The notes under the pieces: generated by a model | Database searches by the model: none | The model's input: the letters and a program-made list of their open reading frames with translations, nothing else | What the model was told of the DNA's origin: nothing | In this document: positions 37,631 to 45,725 of the stretch, one piece after another | Layout of the letters: the number at the start of each line of letters is the position of its first letter | Numbering within the stretch: position 1 is the first letter of the stretch | Source: Streptomyces luomodiensis | Lineage (GTDB): Bacteria > Actinomycetota > Actinomycetes > Streptomycetales > Streptomycetaceae | NCBI RefSeq assembly: GCF_031679605.1 | Contig: NZ_CP117522.1 | Span: 6,138,001-6,202,000 of the forward strand | Length of the DNA stretch: 64,000 bases | Direction of reading: 5' to 3' | Made by a program: the position numbers and the translations under genes

Positions 37631-38014
37631 AGCGTCTCCTCCCCATCGGAGTCTGTCCGCCTCTGAGGCGGGAGCACCTAGGATCCTCGCCCGTGCTCGA
37701 GTTCCACATGGGCGTCGGCAGTGGTCCACGAGCAGCAGTTGCCACCTCCGCGATCCGAACCCCGAGCGGGCATGGTGCGCGGATGGCGGGTGCCACGCGA
37801 CGGACTCGACTGCTCCGTGCGATGGGGGTAGCCCGGCTCCACGGGAAAGCGGCCGCGCCAGCCGTCAGCGGGTGCGATTCCGGTGGGGCATGAGTTGCAT
37901 GGCCGCCGCGCGCTGACCGGGTGACCTCTGCCGCGGGCCATATGTGGGTGCTGCGGGTCGAGGGCCGGTTGGAGTTCACGCGCCGGCGGCCGACGGCCGG
38001 GGGCCTCACCCGGC
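37631..38014. other. Intergenic region without a recognisable gene
   Basis: About 380 bases between the lectin gene start and the TetR gene end. Open frames on either strand have no family features. It carries the lectin promoter region; I see no clear repeat, RNA or terminator. Confidence 0.5.
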
Positions 38015-38857
38015 TCAGGTGGCGGGTGGGGTGCGCGCCTCGTCACCGGGCCGGGGGAGAGCGGTGATCCCGGCGAGGATGAGATCGATCCCGGCGAGGA
38101 ACTGCTCGCGGTCGTCGTGCCCGCGCAGCTGGTCCGCGACGGTCCGGGTGAACGGGTAGTCGTCGGGGTCGAGTTCTTCCCATGCCGTCGACGCGGCATC
38201 GAGGAACCGGGCGCGGTCCACGTCGGGCCCGAGCGTGCGGGCGCTCGCGGCGTTCGCGGCGTTCTGGCCCGCGGCGCCGAGGATGTAGTGCATCAACGCC
38301 GAGGTCGCCGCGAACCAGCTGCTCTCGGGCACGTCGAGCGCGCGGATCCGGCGACCGATGCTTTCGAAGATCCGCGGCGCCACCGTCGCCCAGAGGCTGC
38401 GGGAGAGCTGCGTCGCGAGCTGTGTGGCGAGCCACGGGTGTTCCTCGATCGCGTCGAACAGGCCGAGCGCGACGGCGCGGATCCCGTCCTGCGGTGAGTC
38501 CGCGGACCCGGCGGACGCGGCGGGCTCGGCGGACGCGGCGGGCTCGGCGGACGCGGCAGACCCGGCCGACCCTGCGGGCTCGGCGGACCCGGCAGACTCG
38601 CCGGACCCGCCGGACGCGGCCGGCTCGGCGGCCAGAGCGGCGGCGACGACGGCGTCGGTGGCGGCGCCGAGCAGCTCGCCCTTGTTCGCCACATGCCAAT
38701 AGACCGCCCCGGGCCCAGTGGCGAGGCGCTCGGTCAGCGCCCGGAACGTCAGCCCGCTCTCACCGGCCGTGTCGAGCAGCTCGATGGCGGTCTCGACGAT
38801 GCGCTCGCGGGAGAGCGCCTCTGTGCGCCGCTGTGACCGGCGCGTCCGCGTTGCCAT
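38015..38857 (-). CDS. TetR-family repressor with expanded low-complexity linker
   Basis: A 280-residue regulator with a TetR-type helix-turn-helix (RIVETAIELLDTAGESGLTFRALTERL, TGPGAVYWHVANKGELL) and a tetracycline-repressor-like C-terminal domain (GLFDAIEEHPWLATQLATQL). Between them, residues about 78-121 are a run of Ser/Ala/Gly/Glu/Pro repeats (EPAASAEPAASAGSA) encoded by short DNA repeats at 38490-38625, which makes the protein longer than most TetR members. It is divergent from a TetX-like monooxygenase gene and probably represses it through the palindromes at 38884-38922. Confidence 0.88.
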   Translation of the reverse strand: MATRTRRSQRRTEALSRERIVETAIELLDTAGESGLTFRALTERLATGPGAVYWHVANKGELLGAATDAVVAAALAAEPAASGGSGESAGSAEPAGSAGSAASAEPAASAEPAASAGSADSPQDGIRAVALGLFDAIEEHPWLATQLATQLSRSLWATVAPRIFESIGRRIRALDVPESSWFAATSALMHYILGAAGQNAANAASARTLGPDVDRARFLDAASTAWEELDPDDYPFTRTVADQLRGHDDREQFLAGIDLILAGITALPRPGDEARTPPAT

Positions 38858-38866
38858 GCGGTCATC

Positions 38867-38922
38867 TTGACACGTCTGGAGCACCGTTCCAATATGGAGC
38901 GCCGTTCCAACATTGGAACGGC
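38867..38922 (+). promoter_or_regulatory. Promoter and operators for the monooxygenase gene
   Basis: GCCGTTCCAA (38901-38910) and TTGGAACGGC (38913-38922) form a perfect 10-bp inversion around CA. A weaker copy, CGTTCCA-ATA-TGGAGCG, lies just upstream at 38885-38901. TTGACA at 38867-38872 with CAATAT 17 bp later is a plausible + strand promoter overlapping the weaker copy. The TetR protein is the expected binder. Confidence 0.7.
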
Positions 38923-38989
38923 GTACCAGAGAGTGCCGGCCGGACCACCCCACCGACGGTCCGGGCGGCCTCGATCCCGAAGGATTCAG

Positions 38990-40114
38990 ATGCGCACTCC
39001 CGTCACGGTCATCGGCGCCGGACTCGGCGGCCTCACCCTCGCCCGCGTCCTCCACGTCCACGGCATCCCGGCCACGGTCTACGAGGCGGAACCCTCGCCC
39101 ACGGCACGTGCGCAGGGCGGGATGCTCGACATCCACGAGGAGAACGGCCAACTGGCCCTGCGGGCGGCCGGCCTGCTGGACGAGTTCCGCGGCCTCATCC
39201 TGGAGGGCCGCCAGGCCATGCGGATCCTCGACCGGAACGGCACCGTCCTGTTCGACCAACCCGACGACGGCACGGGCGGACGCCCCGAGGTGCAGCGCGG
39301 CGAACTACGCCAGATGCTGCTCGACTCGCTCCCGGCCGGCACCGTCCGGTGGGGCCACAAGGTCAGCGGCGTCCGTGCCCTCGGCGAGGGCCGCCACGAG
39401 GTGACGTTCGCCGACGGCGGCACCGTCGTCACCAGCCTGCTGGTCGGCGCGGACGGCGCGTGGTCACGGGTCCGGCCGCTGCTCTCCACCGCCACACCCG
39501 AGTACGTCGGCCGGTCGTTCGTCGAGACCTGGCTGTTCGACAGCGACACCCGACACCCGGCCGCCGCGAAGGCGGTCGGCGGCGGGTCGATGCTCGCGCT
39601 CGCACCGGGCAAGGGAATCCAGGCCCATCGGGAAAAGGGCGAAACCCTGCACACCTATGTGGCGCTCACCAAGCCGCGGGACTGGTTCGCGACCATCGAT
39701 GTCACCGATGCCGCCGCGGCCACCGCGCGGATCGCGCGGGAATTCGACGGCTGGGCGCCGGAGCTCACCGCACTGATCACCGACAGCGACACCGCGCCGG
39801 TCCTGCGTCTCCTCAACGCCCTGCCGATCGGGCACCGGTGGGACCGGGTGCCCGGAGTGACGCTGGTCGGCGACGCCGCCCACCTCTCGGCCCCGAACGG
39901 CGAAGGCGCCAACCTGGCCATGCTCGACGGCGCCGAACTCGGCACGGCCCTCGCCGCGCACCCCGACGCCCCCGAGGCCGCCCTCACCGAGTACGAACAG
40001 GCCATGTTCCCCCGCAGTACCGAAGCCGCCGCCGAAGGGGCCCAAGGCTACGAGCTCATGTTCGGCGAGAACGCACCCCACAGCCTGGTCACCGCGTTCA
40101 CCGGCCACCCGTAG
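38990..40114 (+). CDS. TetX-like FAD-dependent monooxygenase
   Basis: A 374-residue class A flavin monooxygenase. The FAD motif GAGLGGLTLARVL is at residues about 9-21, GGMLDIHEENGQLALRAAGL matches the TetX-group substrate region, RGELRQMLLDSL and LVGADGAWSRVRPLL follow, and the second flavin motif is GDAAHLSAPNGEGANLAM. TetX-type enzymes hydroxylate tetracyclines or other aromatic polyketides, but most Streptomyces members have unknown substrates. AAGGA at 38980-38984 precedes the ATG. The divergent TetR gene and strong operator suggest induction by the substrate. Tetracycline inactivation is only a possibility. Confidence 0.87.
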   Translation: MRTPVTVIGAGLGGLTLARVLHVHGIPATVYEAEPSPTARAQGGMLDIHEENGQLALRAAGLLDEFRGLILEGRQAMRILDRNGTVLFDQPDDGTGGRPEVQRGELRQMLLDSLPAGTVRWGHKVSGVRALGEGRHEVTFADGGTVVTSLLVGADGAWSRVRPLLSTATPEYVGRSFVETWLFDSDTRHPAAAKAVGGGSMLALAPGKGIQAHREKGETLHTYVALTKPRDWFATIDVTDAAAATARIAREFDGWAPELTALITDSDTAPVLRLLNALPIGHRWDRVPGVTLVGDAAHLSAPNGEGANLAMLDGAELGTALAAHPDAPEAALTEYEQAMFPRSTEAAAEGAQGYELMFGENAPHSLVTAFTGHP

Positions 40115-40178
40115 CCGGGCATTCCCGCGCCTGCCAAGTCAAAGCCTGGCTGCGGAGGCCATTGGCGGCGTGGGCCGG

Positions 40179-41000
40179 TCAGTCGCTCTCCCGGTAGTTC
40201 ATGAACCAGTGGGTGTCGAAATAGCGGGCCATCGTGAACCGGTGGTGCGGGTCGATGAGGATGCGGCAGACGAACTCTGCGGCCTGGCAGCCGAAGGGGA
40301 CGTCCTCGCCGTCGAAGGACCGGACCACCACGGGCCAACGGTCGGCGTCGTCGCCGTCGGCCCTCCAGCAGTACAGGTCCTCGTGCTCCGTGCCCGCCCA
40401 GACGAGCAGCCCGTCCTCCCTGAGATGCGTCCACGGCTCCTGGTTCAGGTCCAGGTATCCATCGAAGGCGCCCACGCCGAACGTCTCGACCATGCGCTTG
40501 TAGTCGCTCGGCAGCGCGGTGCCCAGACGCGACTCCACCTCCGCCCAGCACACGTCCGGCCGCTGGGCGGGCTGCGTCCAGCCGGTGATCCGCATGAGCC
40601 GCTCCACCCAGTCGACGTCGACGTCGGCGTCGGCGTCTTCGTCCTCGTCCGGAACGACCGCCAAAGGTTCTGGCACCTCCCGGCGAGCGACCACCAGGAC
40701 CGGCCGCTCGACCCCTTCGGCGTCTCGCGCCGTACCCGTGCCGACCCACTGATCCCCGTACGCCCACGCCCGCATCTTCACGGCCCGGCCCTCGAAGGGA
40801 ACGAGCAGAGCCGCGCCCCTGGAATCGTCGGCCGTCGGATCGGTGAAACCGTCGAGGACGAGGGTGCGCGGGGCGCCGTACCTGCCGACGAGCAGGTCGG
40901 TCAGAGCCTGCGGGACCACGTCGCTCGGCAGGTACATATGGCCGTCCCCCGGGCCGAGCTGGGCCAGCAGGTCGTTCACGGTCGCTTGCGTGAGCTCCAT
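40179..41000 (-). CDS. SMI1/KNR4 (SUKH) family protein
   Basis: A 273-residue protein. The C-terminal half has SUKH features: VESRLGTALPSDYKRMVETFG, AFDGYLDLNQEPW, YCWRADGDDADRWPVVVRSFD and EFVCRILIDP. The N-terminal half (LAQLGPGDGHMYLPSDVVPQAL) is separate, and an acidic repeat (DEDEDADADVDVDW) joins them. SUKH proteins are common as immunity partners of polymorphic toxins, but no toxin gene adjoins it. The ATG at 41000 is chosen over an upstream in-frame start for lack of support there. The role is unknown. Confidence 0.82.
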   Translation of the reverse strand: MELTQATVNDLLAQLGPGDGHMYLPSDVVPQALTDLLVGRYGAPRTLVLDGFTDPTADDSRGAALLVPFEGRAVKMRAWAYGDQWVGTGTARDAEGVERPVLVVARREVPEPLAVVPDEDEDADADVDVDWVERLMRITGWTQPAQRPDVCWAEVESRLGTALPSDYKRMVETFGVGAFDGYLDLNQEPWTHLREDGLLVWAGTEHEDLYCWRADGDDADRWPVVVRSFDGEDVPFGCQAAEFVCRILIDPHHRFTMARYFDTHWFMNYRESD

Positions 41001-41076
41001 GGCGGACAGTGAAGCGCACCGCACTGACACCGGACGCGCGGTCTGTCGTGTGGATCACGCCGCGGGCGGGGGCCGG

Positions 41077-41994
41077 TCACTTCGAGTCGACCCTCCCCAG
41101 CGGTTCACCGGCCGCGGTCAGGGCGCGACGGGCGGTGGGCCACGCGTCGTCGAGGCCCAGTGCGGTCCGCAGATAGGCCAGGGTGGCGCGCTGGACGAGG
41201 GCGACGCGTTCGGGGCTCTCGTCGGTGGTCCGCGTGTCGTGGGAGCCCTGGATGCCGCCGAGTCCGTGTTCCGCGCCGAACAGCGTCAGCAGATCGGTGG
41301 CACCCGGACTCAGGCGGTAGCCGTCGGTGAACCAGTCCGGGCCGCGCACCGTCAGTGGGGACTGGTCCCGGTCGCCGGCGACCACCAGGCTCGGCGTCTT
41401 CAGTCCGGCGAAGTCCGGGCTCATGAACGGGAAGTACTCGGCGGCGAGCGCGCTCAGGTCGGCGCCGCCGGTACCGGGCAGACAGAGCAGCACGGCCGCG
41501 CTGACGCGGGGGTCGGCCATGCTCTCACCGGGCGTGCCGTCGGCGTCGATGACCCGTGCGCCCACGAGTGTGCTGGCGGTTTGCGCGCCCCACGAGTGCC
41601 CGGCGACCGCGACGCGGTCGTGGTCGACGCGTCCGGCCAGCCCCGGCACCTCGGCTTCGATGGTGCCGAGGTGATCCAGGACGCAGGTCAGATCGTCGGT
41701 CCTGATCCGCCAGATGTGCGGAGTGCGCGGGTCGTCGGGCGGCAGGCCCAGCGCGTCGAGATGGGTCGGCTGCACGACGACGAACCCGTGGGAGGCCCAG
41801 AAGTCGGCCAGGGGCGCGTAGTCGTCCATGGTCAGGGTCGCGCCGTGCGAGAAGAGGACGACGGGCAGGTCGCGTCCGGCCGTCGGCGCCGTAACCCGTA
41901 CGTGCAGGTCCTGGCCCCGGCCGGGGGCGGGGAGGGCGACCGGCCGGACGGCGACGGTCGGGGTGGCGGGGGTGGCCGTGGTGGTGTCGTACAT
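41077..41994 (-). CDS. Alpha/beta hydrolase (chlorophyllase/lipase-like)
   Basis: A 305-residue alpha/beta hydrolase of the dienelactone/chlorophyllase-like group. VVLFSHGATLTMDDYAPLADFWASHGF supplies the oxyanion region, AGHSWGAQTA contains the nucleophile Ser in GxSxG, and SLVVAGDRDQ and the late EHGLGG supply the Asp and His. There is no signal peptide. The ATG at 41994 is divergent from a TetR gene, with two operator-like repeats between, so it is probably induced by its own substrate. Ester substrate unknown. Confidence 0.85.
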   Translation of the reverse strand: MYDTTTATPATPTVAVRPVALPAPGRGQDLHVRVTAPTAGRDLPVVLFSHGATLTMDDYAPLADFWASHGFVVVQPTHLDALGLPPDDPRTPHIWRIRTDDLTCVLDHLGTIEAEVPGLAGRVDHDRVAVAGHSWGAQTASTLVGARVIDADGTPGESMADPRVSAAVLLCLPGTGGADLSALAAEYFPFMSPDFAGLKTPSLVVAGDRDQSPLTVRGPDWFTDGYRLSPGATDLLTLFGAEHGLGGIQGSHDTRTTDESPERVALVQRATLAYLRTALGLDDAWPTARRALTAAGEPLGRVDSK

Positions 41995-42061
41995 GAGGTG
42001 AAGACCTTTCTGGACGGGCGTCGGGGCCCGTGCGGCGCGGTGGGCTGCCATACTGGAAAAA

Positions 42062-42108
42062 CGGAGCGTTGCTCCGCATCATCCGCCACAATACGGAGCG
42101 TCGTTCCG
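42062..42108. promoter_or_regulatory. Two TetR-type operators in the divergent promoter
   Basis: CGGAGC-GTT-GCTCCG (42062-42076) is a perfect 6-bp inversion, and CGGAGC-GTC-GTTCCG (42094-42108) repeats it 32 bp on with one mismatch. They lie between the hydrolase and TetR genes, about three helical turns apart, on the same DNA face. Confidence 0.7.
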
Positions 42109-42132
42109 CTTTGCAAGCAGGAGGTGTCCTTG

Positions 42133-42717
42133 ATGCCCACGGACGAAACATCGACGTCCGCCACCGGCCGACGTAAGCGATCCGACGTCCGCCGGAACGA
42201 GCAGATGCTCCTGGACGCCGCCGCGGCCGTGTTCGTCCGCGCGGGGGTGGACGCCCCCGTCCGGGAGATCGCCGCCGAGTCCGGCCTCGGCATGGGCACC
42301 ATCTACCGCCACTTCCCCACCCGGGCGGACCTGGTGGTCGCGGTCTTCCGGCACCAACTCGACGCGCTCGCCGCCGCCGCGCACACTCCCCCCGCCGCCG
42401 ACACCCCGTACGAGGCCCTGCGGCTGTGGGTCCACCAGTTCGCCGACTTCCTGGTGACCAAGCACGGCCTGGCCGGGGCGATGCGCTCGGACCAGCCCGG
42501 ATTCGAGAGCCTGCACGCCGAGTTCGTCGAGCGCCTGCTGCCCGTACTGGACCAGTTGCTGACGACGTCCGCCGCCGCCGGCCACACCCGCGCGGACGTA
42601 CGGGCCTACGACCTCATGCTCGCCATCGGCAACCTGTGCATCGGGGTCGGCACCTTCCCCGACTACCAGGCCCGCCACATGATCGACCTGCTCCTCACCG
42701 GCCTCGCGCGAACCTAG
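42133..42717 (+). CDS. TetR-family regulator
   Basis: A 194-residue TetR regulator: NEQMLLDAAAAVFVRAGVDAPVREIA, then GLGMGTIYRHFPTRADLV form the helix-turn-helix, and the C-terminal half is a helical ligand domain (PYEALRLWVHQFADFLVTKH). CAGGAGGTG lies before the ATG at 42133. It is divergent from the alpha/beta hydrolase gene with a double operator between, typical of a local repressor. Its 3' end overlaps the end of the convergent small gene by 23 bp. Confidence 0.9.
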   Translation: MPTDETSTSATGRRKRSDVRRNEQMLLDAAAAVFVRAGVDAPVREIAAESGLGMGTIYRHFPTRADLVVAVFRHQLDALAAAAHTPPAADTPYEALRLWVHQFADFLVTKHGLAGAMRSDQPGFESLHAEFVERLLPVLDQLLTTSAAAGHTRADVRAYDLMLAIGNLCIGVGTFPDYQARHMIDLLLTGLART

Positions 42718-43120
42718 GGACTTTCGTTCGGGCCATCGGACGGACCACAGGAAGACGGCCGCGATGGGGAGATGGGACATGAGCCGCCCTCGGACGGCTC
42801 CCTTGGCTTGACGCCCGTGCCGCCGAGCCTGCGCTGCCGGCGCCCGTCCAGAGGTCTTGGAACGGTGGCATGATGCGGACGACCACGATCAGCTGGTCTC
42901 GTGGTGCCACCAGGAAGAAGAAATAGCCGCCTGCCGCGTCCATGCGGCGTATCCCCCCTGTCCGCGGGCCGTTGCCGTAGTCGCTGACATCGACGCCCAT
43001 GCCGGCCAGGTCGACCAGTTGCTCGGCCAGACGCTCCACTTCGGTCACCACGTGAGCGGGGATGCCGCCTGCCACGTGCGCGTGATCGGGGTCGTACTCC
43101 CAGCGCCAGCCGACGCTCAT
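42695..43120 (-). CDS. Partner protein of second DUF6247 module
   Basis: A 141-residue protein, paralogous to the 87-residue product of 7184-7447: it begins SVGWRWEYDPDHAHVAGG, has the helix TEVERLAEQLVDLAG and the strands GGYFFFLVAPRDQLIVVVRI. The first 90 residues align along their whole length; the last 50 (after MPPFQDLW) are an Arg/Ser/Pro-rich extension that overlaps the convergent TetR end and may be a read-through tail after loss of the old stop. The ATG overlaps the upstream stop in ATGA. Function unknown, perhaps toxin-like. Confidence 0.68.
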   Translation of the reverse strand: MSVGWRWEYDPDHAHVAGGIPAHVVTEVERLAEQLVDLAGMGVDVSDYGNGPRTGGIRRMDAAGGYFFFLVAPRDQLIVVVRIMPPFQDLWTGAGSAGSAARASSQGSRPRAAHVPSPHRGRLPVVRPMARTKVPRFARGR

Positions 43121-43470
43121 CGAGGTGGGAACCCGAGCGCGGCGTGTGCGTCGTCCAGGATCTTGCCGATTGCGGACGCGGCGCGTCGGGCCTGCGTCGC
43201 GTCGCCTGTCTGGGCAGTGTCCTCCCAGCGACGGAGCTCTTTCGCGATATCCGGCTGCCGCTGAATGTGGACGTAGACGGCCCACTGGGCGATGAACCGC
43301 TGGAGAGGGGCCAGGTCGGAAGCCTGCCGGGACTGGTCGGCGGCCTGATCCAGCTCCCGCGTGAAGGCGGGAAGGGCGGCGGGGGCGATCTGCGCGACGG
43401 CCTGGCGAAGGGCCGTGACAGTGGCAGGCGGCTGAGGGATGAGTGGCTGCCCAGCGGCGGAGGTGGTCAT
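43117..43470 (-). CDS. DUF6247-like protein, second module
   Basis: A 117-residue helical protein paralogous to that at 6832-7191: LIPQPPATVTALRQAVAQIAP, then RFIAQWAVYVHIQRQPDIAKEL and a final helix. The ATG at 43470 is preferred because GGGAG lies 8 bases upstream; an ATG at 43482 is also in frame. It shares a 4-bp ATGA overlap with the downstream partner, repeating the layout of the first module. The presumed antitoxin-like role rests on this layout alone. Confidence 0.74.
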   Translation of the reverse strand: MTTSAAGQPLIPQPPATVTALRQAVAQIAPAALPAFTRELDQAADQSRQASDLAPLQRFIAQWAVYVHIQRQPDIAKELRRWEDTAQTGDATQARRAASAIGKILDDAHAALGFPPR

Positions 43471-43728
43471 TGCTGCTCCCATGGGCGAGATGCTGATCCC
43501 TGGGAGCAGCGTATCGAGTGCGAGCCCGATCGCATCGCCCGAACGAGTGAGGGCGCGTCACCTCGGCCCCTGGCGGGGACAGCGCCCGAGCACTCGGGAC
43601 GGAGCCGGGGCCGCGTGCCACAGGACCTGGCCGGGGCAGTCGTAGCAGGCCGGACAGCCGAGCCAGTAGCTCCGGGAGATCCAACCGTCGTGCCTGATCT
43701 CCCGGATCCGCGCAGTTCCCTATGGCCC

Positions 43729-44388
43729 CTACGCGGAGAATCCCGCGATGCCGATCGGGCAAGCGACCCCGGTCCCGCCGATGCCGCAGTAGCCCGCCGG
43801 GTTCTTGTCCAGGTACTGCTGGTGATATGCCTCCGCGTAGTAGAAGGGGCCCGCGGGGAGGATTTCGGTGGTGATCTGGCCGTAGCCGGAGCCGGTGAGG
43901 ACGGACTGGTAGGCGGTGCGGGAGGCTTCGGCCTCGGACTGCTGCTCGGGGGAGTGGGTGTAGATCGCCGAGCGGTACTGGGTGCCGACGTCATTGCCCT
44001 GGCGGAAGCCCTGGGTGGGGTCGTGGGACTCCCAGAAGAGCTTCAGGAGGGCGCCGTAGGAGGTGACGGTCGGGTCGAAGACGACCCGGACGGCCTCGGT
44101 GTGGGCGGTGAGGCCGGAGCAGACCTCCTCGTAGGTGGGGTTCTCGGTGTGGCCGCCCTGGTAGCCGACGAGGGTGGTCCACACGCCCGGGGCCTGCCAG
44201 AACTTGCGCTCCGCGCCCCAGAAGCAGCCCAGGCCGAAGTCGGCGACGACCAGGCCCTCCGGGTACGGGCCGGCCAGCGGGTTGCCCAGGACCGTGTGGC
44301 GGTCGGGGAGGGGGAAGCCCGGTTCGGGGCGGCCCTTCAGCGCCTCCTCGGGGGTGGGGAGGTGGTTCTTGTGGCGGCTGAACAACAT
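43729..44388 (-). CDS. msrA: Peptide-methionine (S)-S-oxide reductase MsrA
   Basis: A 219-residue enzyme that reduces methionine-S-sulfoxide in proteins, repairing oxidative damage. The catalytic motif [13 protein letters not shown] (Cys about residue 53) and [43 protein letters not shown] and the C-terminal [12 protein letters not shown] with resolving cysteines are present. The ATG at 44388 is favoured because GGGAG is 7 bases upstream; a GTG directly before it is possible. It appears monocistronic. Confidence 0.96.
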   Translation of the reverse strand: MLFSRHKNHLPTPEEALKGRPEPGFPLPDRHTVLGNPLAGPYPEGLVVADFGLGCFWGAERKFWQAPGVWTTLVGYQGGHTENPTYEEVCSGLTAHTEAVRVVFDPTVTSYGALLKLFWESHDPTQGFRQGNDVGTQYRSAIYTHSPEQQSEAEASRTAYQSVLTGSGYGQITTEILPAGPFYYAEAYHQQYLDKNPAGYCGIGGTGVACPIGIAGFSA

Positions 44389-44523
44389 CACGGGGCTCCC
44401 ATGCGGATCCGGCTGGCTGGCGGGTGCGTTGCGTATAACGGGATTCGGGGGGTTGGCATTCCGCCCCGGCCCCGGGGTGGTGCCGATGCCGACGGTGCTC
44501 AGCGGCCGCGGCCGCCTCGCCGC

Positions 44524-45621
44524 TCAGCGCGGCAGCGTCGCCGGGGTGCCGCCGCCGCCCTCCCAGCCCGCGACCGCGAGCGCCCGGTAGGCCGTGTACT
44601 CGGCCGCCGGGTCCGCCCCGTACGACCACGGGACCGCGCCCACATGGCCGTCCACGTGGCGCAGCTGCTCCAGCGCCTCCGCGTACCGCTCCGCCCGGAC
44701 CAGGAAGAAGACCAGCAGATGGCGGACGTGCGGCAGGACCGGGTGGTGGGCGGGGGCCTGGCGGACGGCGAAGAGCGCGCCCTCGATCGCCTTCGTGACC
44801 ACCTCGCTCCGGTAGAGGGTGCGCACGAGGTTGGCCTCCGGCAGGTGCTCGAAGACGCCGAAGAGCGGCAGGGCGGGGAGGAGGCTCTTCTCGGGGGCCG
44901 ACGCGGCGGCCGCGTGGGTGAAGGCGTCGGCGCGGTCCTGGGAGCCGTGCCACTTCTCGCACCAGTAGTGGAGGGCGGCGAGGTGCGCGCCCATGTGGTG
45001 CGGGGCGCGCTGGGTGACCTGGGACCACAGCTCCTCGAAGTCGGCCTGCCGGTAGGCCAGACCGCGGGCGACGGCGAGCTCGATGATGTGCGGCACCGGG
45101 TCGTCCGGGGCCAGCCGGGCCGCCTCCCGGCAGACGTCCCGGGCCTCCTCCAGGATCATCCGGAAGTCTTGGGAGGACGGGTCGCGCAGCGCCTGGCGGA
45201 CCAGGAACTCCGCCTGCACCGCCGCCGCGCCCGGGTCCTCCGGGGCCGCCACCCGCCAGGTGCGCAGCCACATCCCGCCCTGGCCGGGGGCCTGGGCGAG
45301 TTCGAAGGCCGCCGCCCCGGCCAGCGTCTGCACCCGCTGCCAGCGCAGCTCCGAGGTGGTCTCGGTGAGCGCGAGCAGGCGCGCGGCCGGCTGCCAGTCC
45401 TGCCGCGCCTGGACCTCCTCCAGCGTGTCGATCAACTGCTGGTCGGGGCCGGGCAGCCGGACGTCCAGCCGCTCGCGCGGTACGAAGCCGTACTCCTGCG
45501 GGTCCGAGGCGCGCACCGCCCCCTGCACGGCCTCGCGGCCCCCGCGCAGCCGCCGTACGGCGGGTACGACGATCAGCCCGCCGATCATGACGATGGCGAT
45601 GAGGAAGATCAGAAGCTCCAT
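44524..45621 (-). CDS. Membrane-anchored helical-repeat protein, function unknown
   Basis: A 365-residue protein. Residues 1-22 are a membrane anchor (MELLIFLIAIVMIGGLIVVP) with a basic stop; the rest is helical and cytoplasmic, with Trp/Ala-rich helices that recall tetratricopeptide repeats (ELRWQRVQTLAGAAAFELA, DFEELWSQVTQRAPHHMGAHLAALHYW). I do not recognise a named family. It starts 104 bp from the divergent metB gene, so the two may share a regulatory region. It is not truncated as far as can be told. Confidence 0.75.
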   Translation of the reverse strand: MELLIFLIAIVMIGGLIVVPAVRRLRGGREAVQGAVRASDPQEYGFVPRERLDVRLPGPDQQLIDTLEEVQARQDWQPAARLLALTETTSELRWQRVQTLAGAAAFELAQAPGQGGMWLRTWRVAAPEDPGAAAVQAEFLVRQALRDPSSQDFRMILEEARDVCREAARLAPDDPVPHIIELAVARGLAYRQADFEELWSQVTQRAPHHMGAHLAALHYWCEKWHGSQDRADAFTHAAAASAPEKSLLPALPLFGVFEHLPEANLVRTLYRSEVVTKAIEGALFAVRQAPAHHPVLPHVRHLLVFFLVRAERYAEALEQLRHVDGHVGAVPWSYGADPAAEYTAYRALAVAGWEGGGGTPATLPR

Positions 45622-45725
45622 GAGGTGTCCCCGTGTGAAGTCCCGTGACGGCTTGTGGTCCAGCCTATGCGCCCCGTCGGCCGCATGAGCCCTGGACGGG
45701 CACGGCGGGCGTTACGCTCGGCCCC

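Noticed and set aside
35166..40114. Small biosynthetic gene cluster (methyltransferase, P450, flavin monooxygenase)
   Set aside because: The P450 is broken, the genes are on mixed strands with separate local regulators, and no synthase or core enzyme is present.
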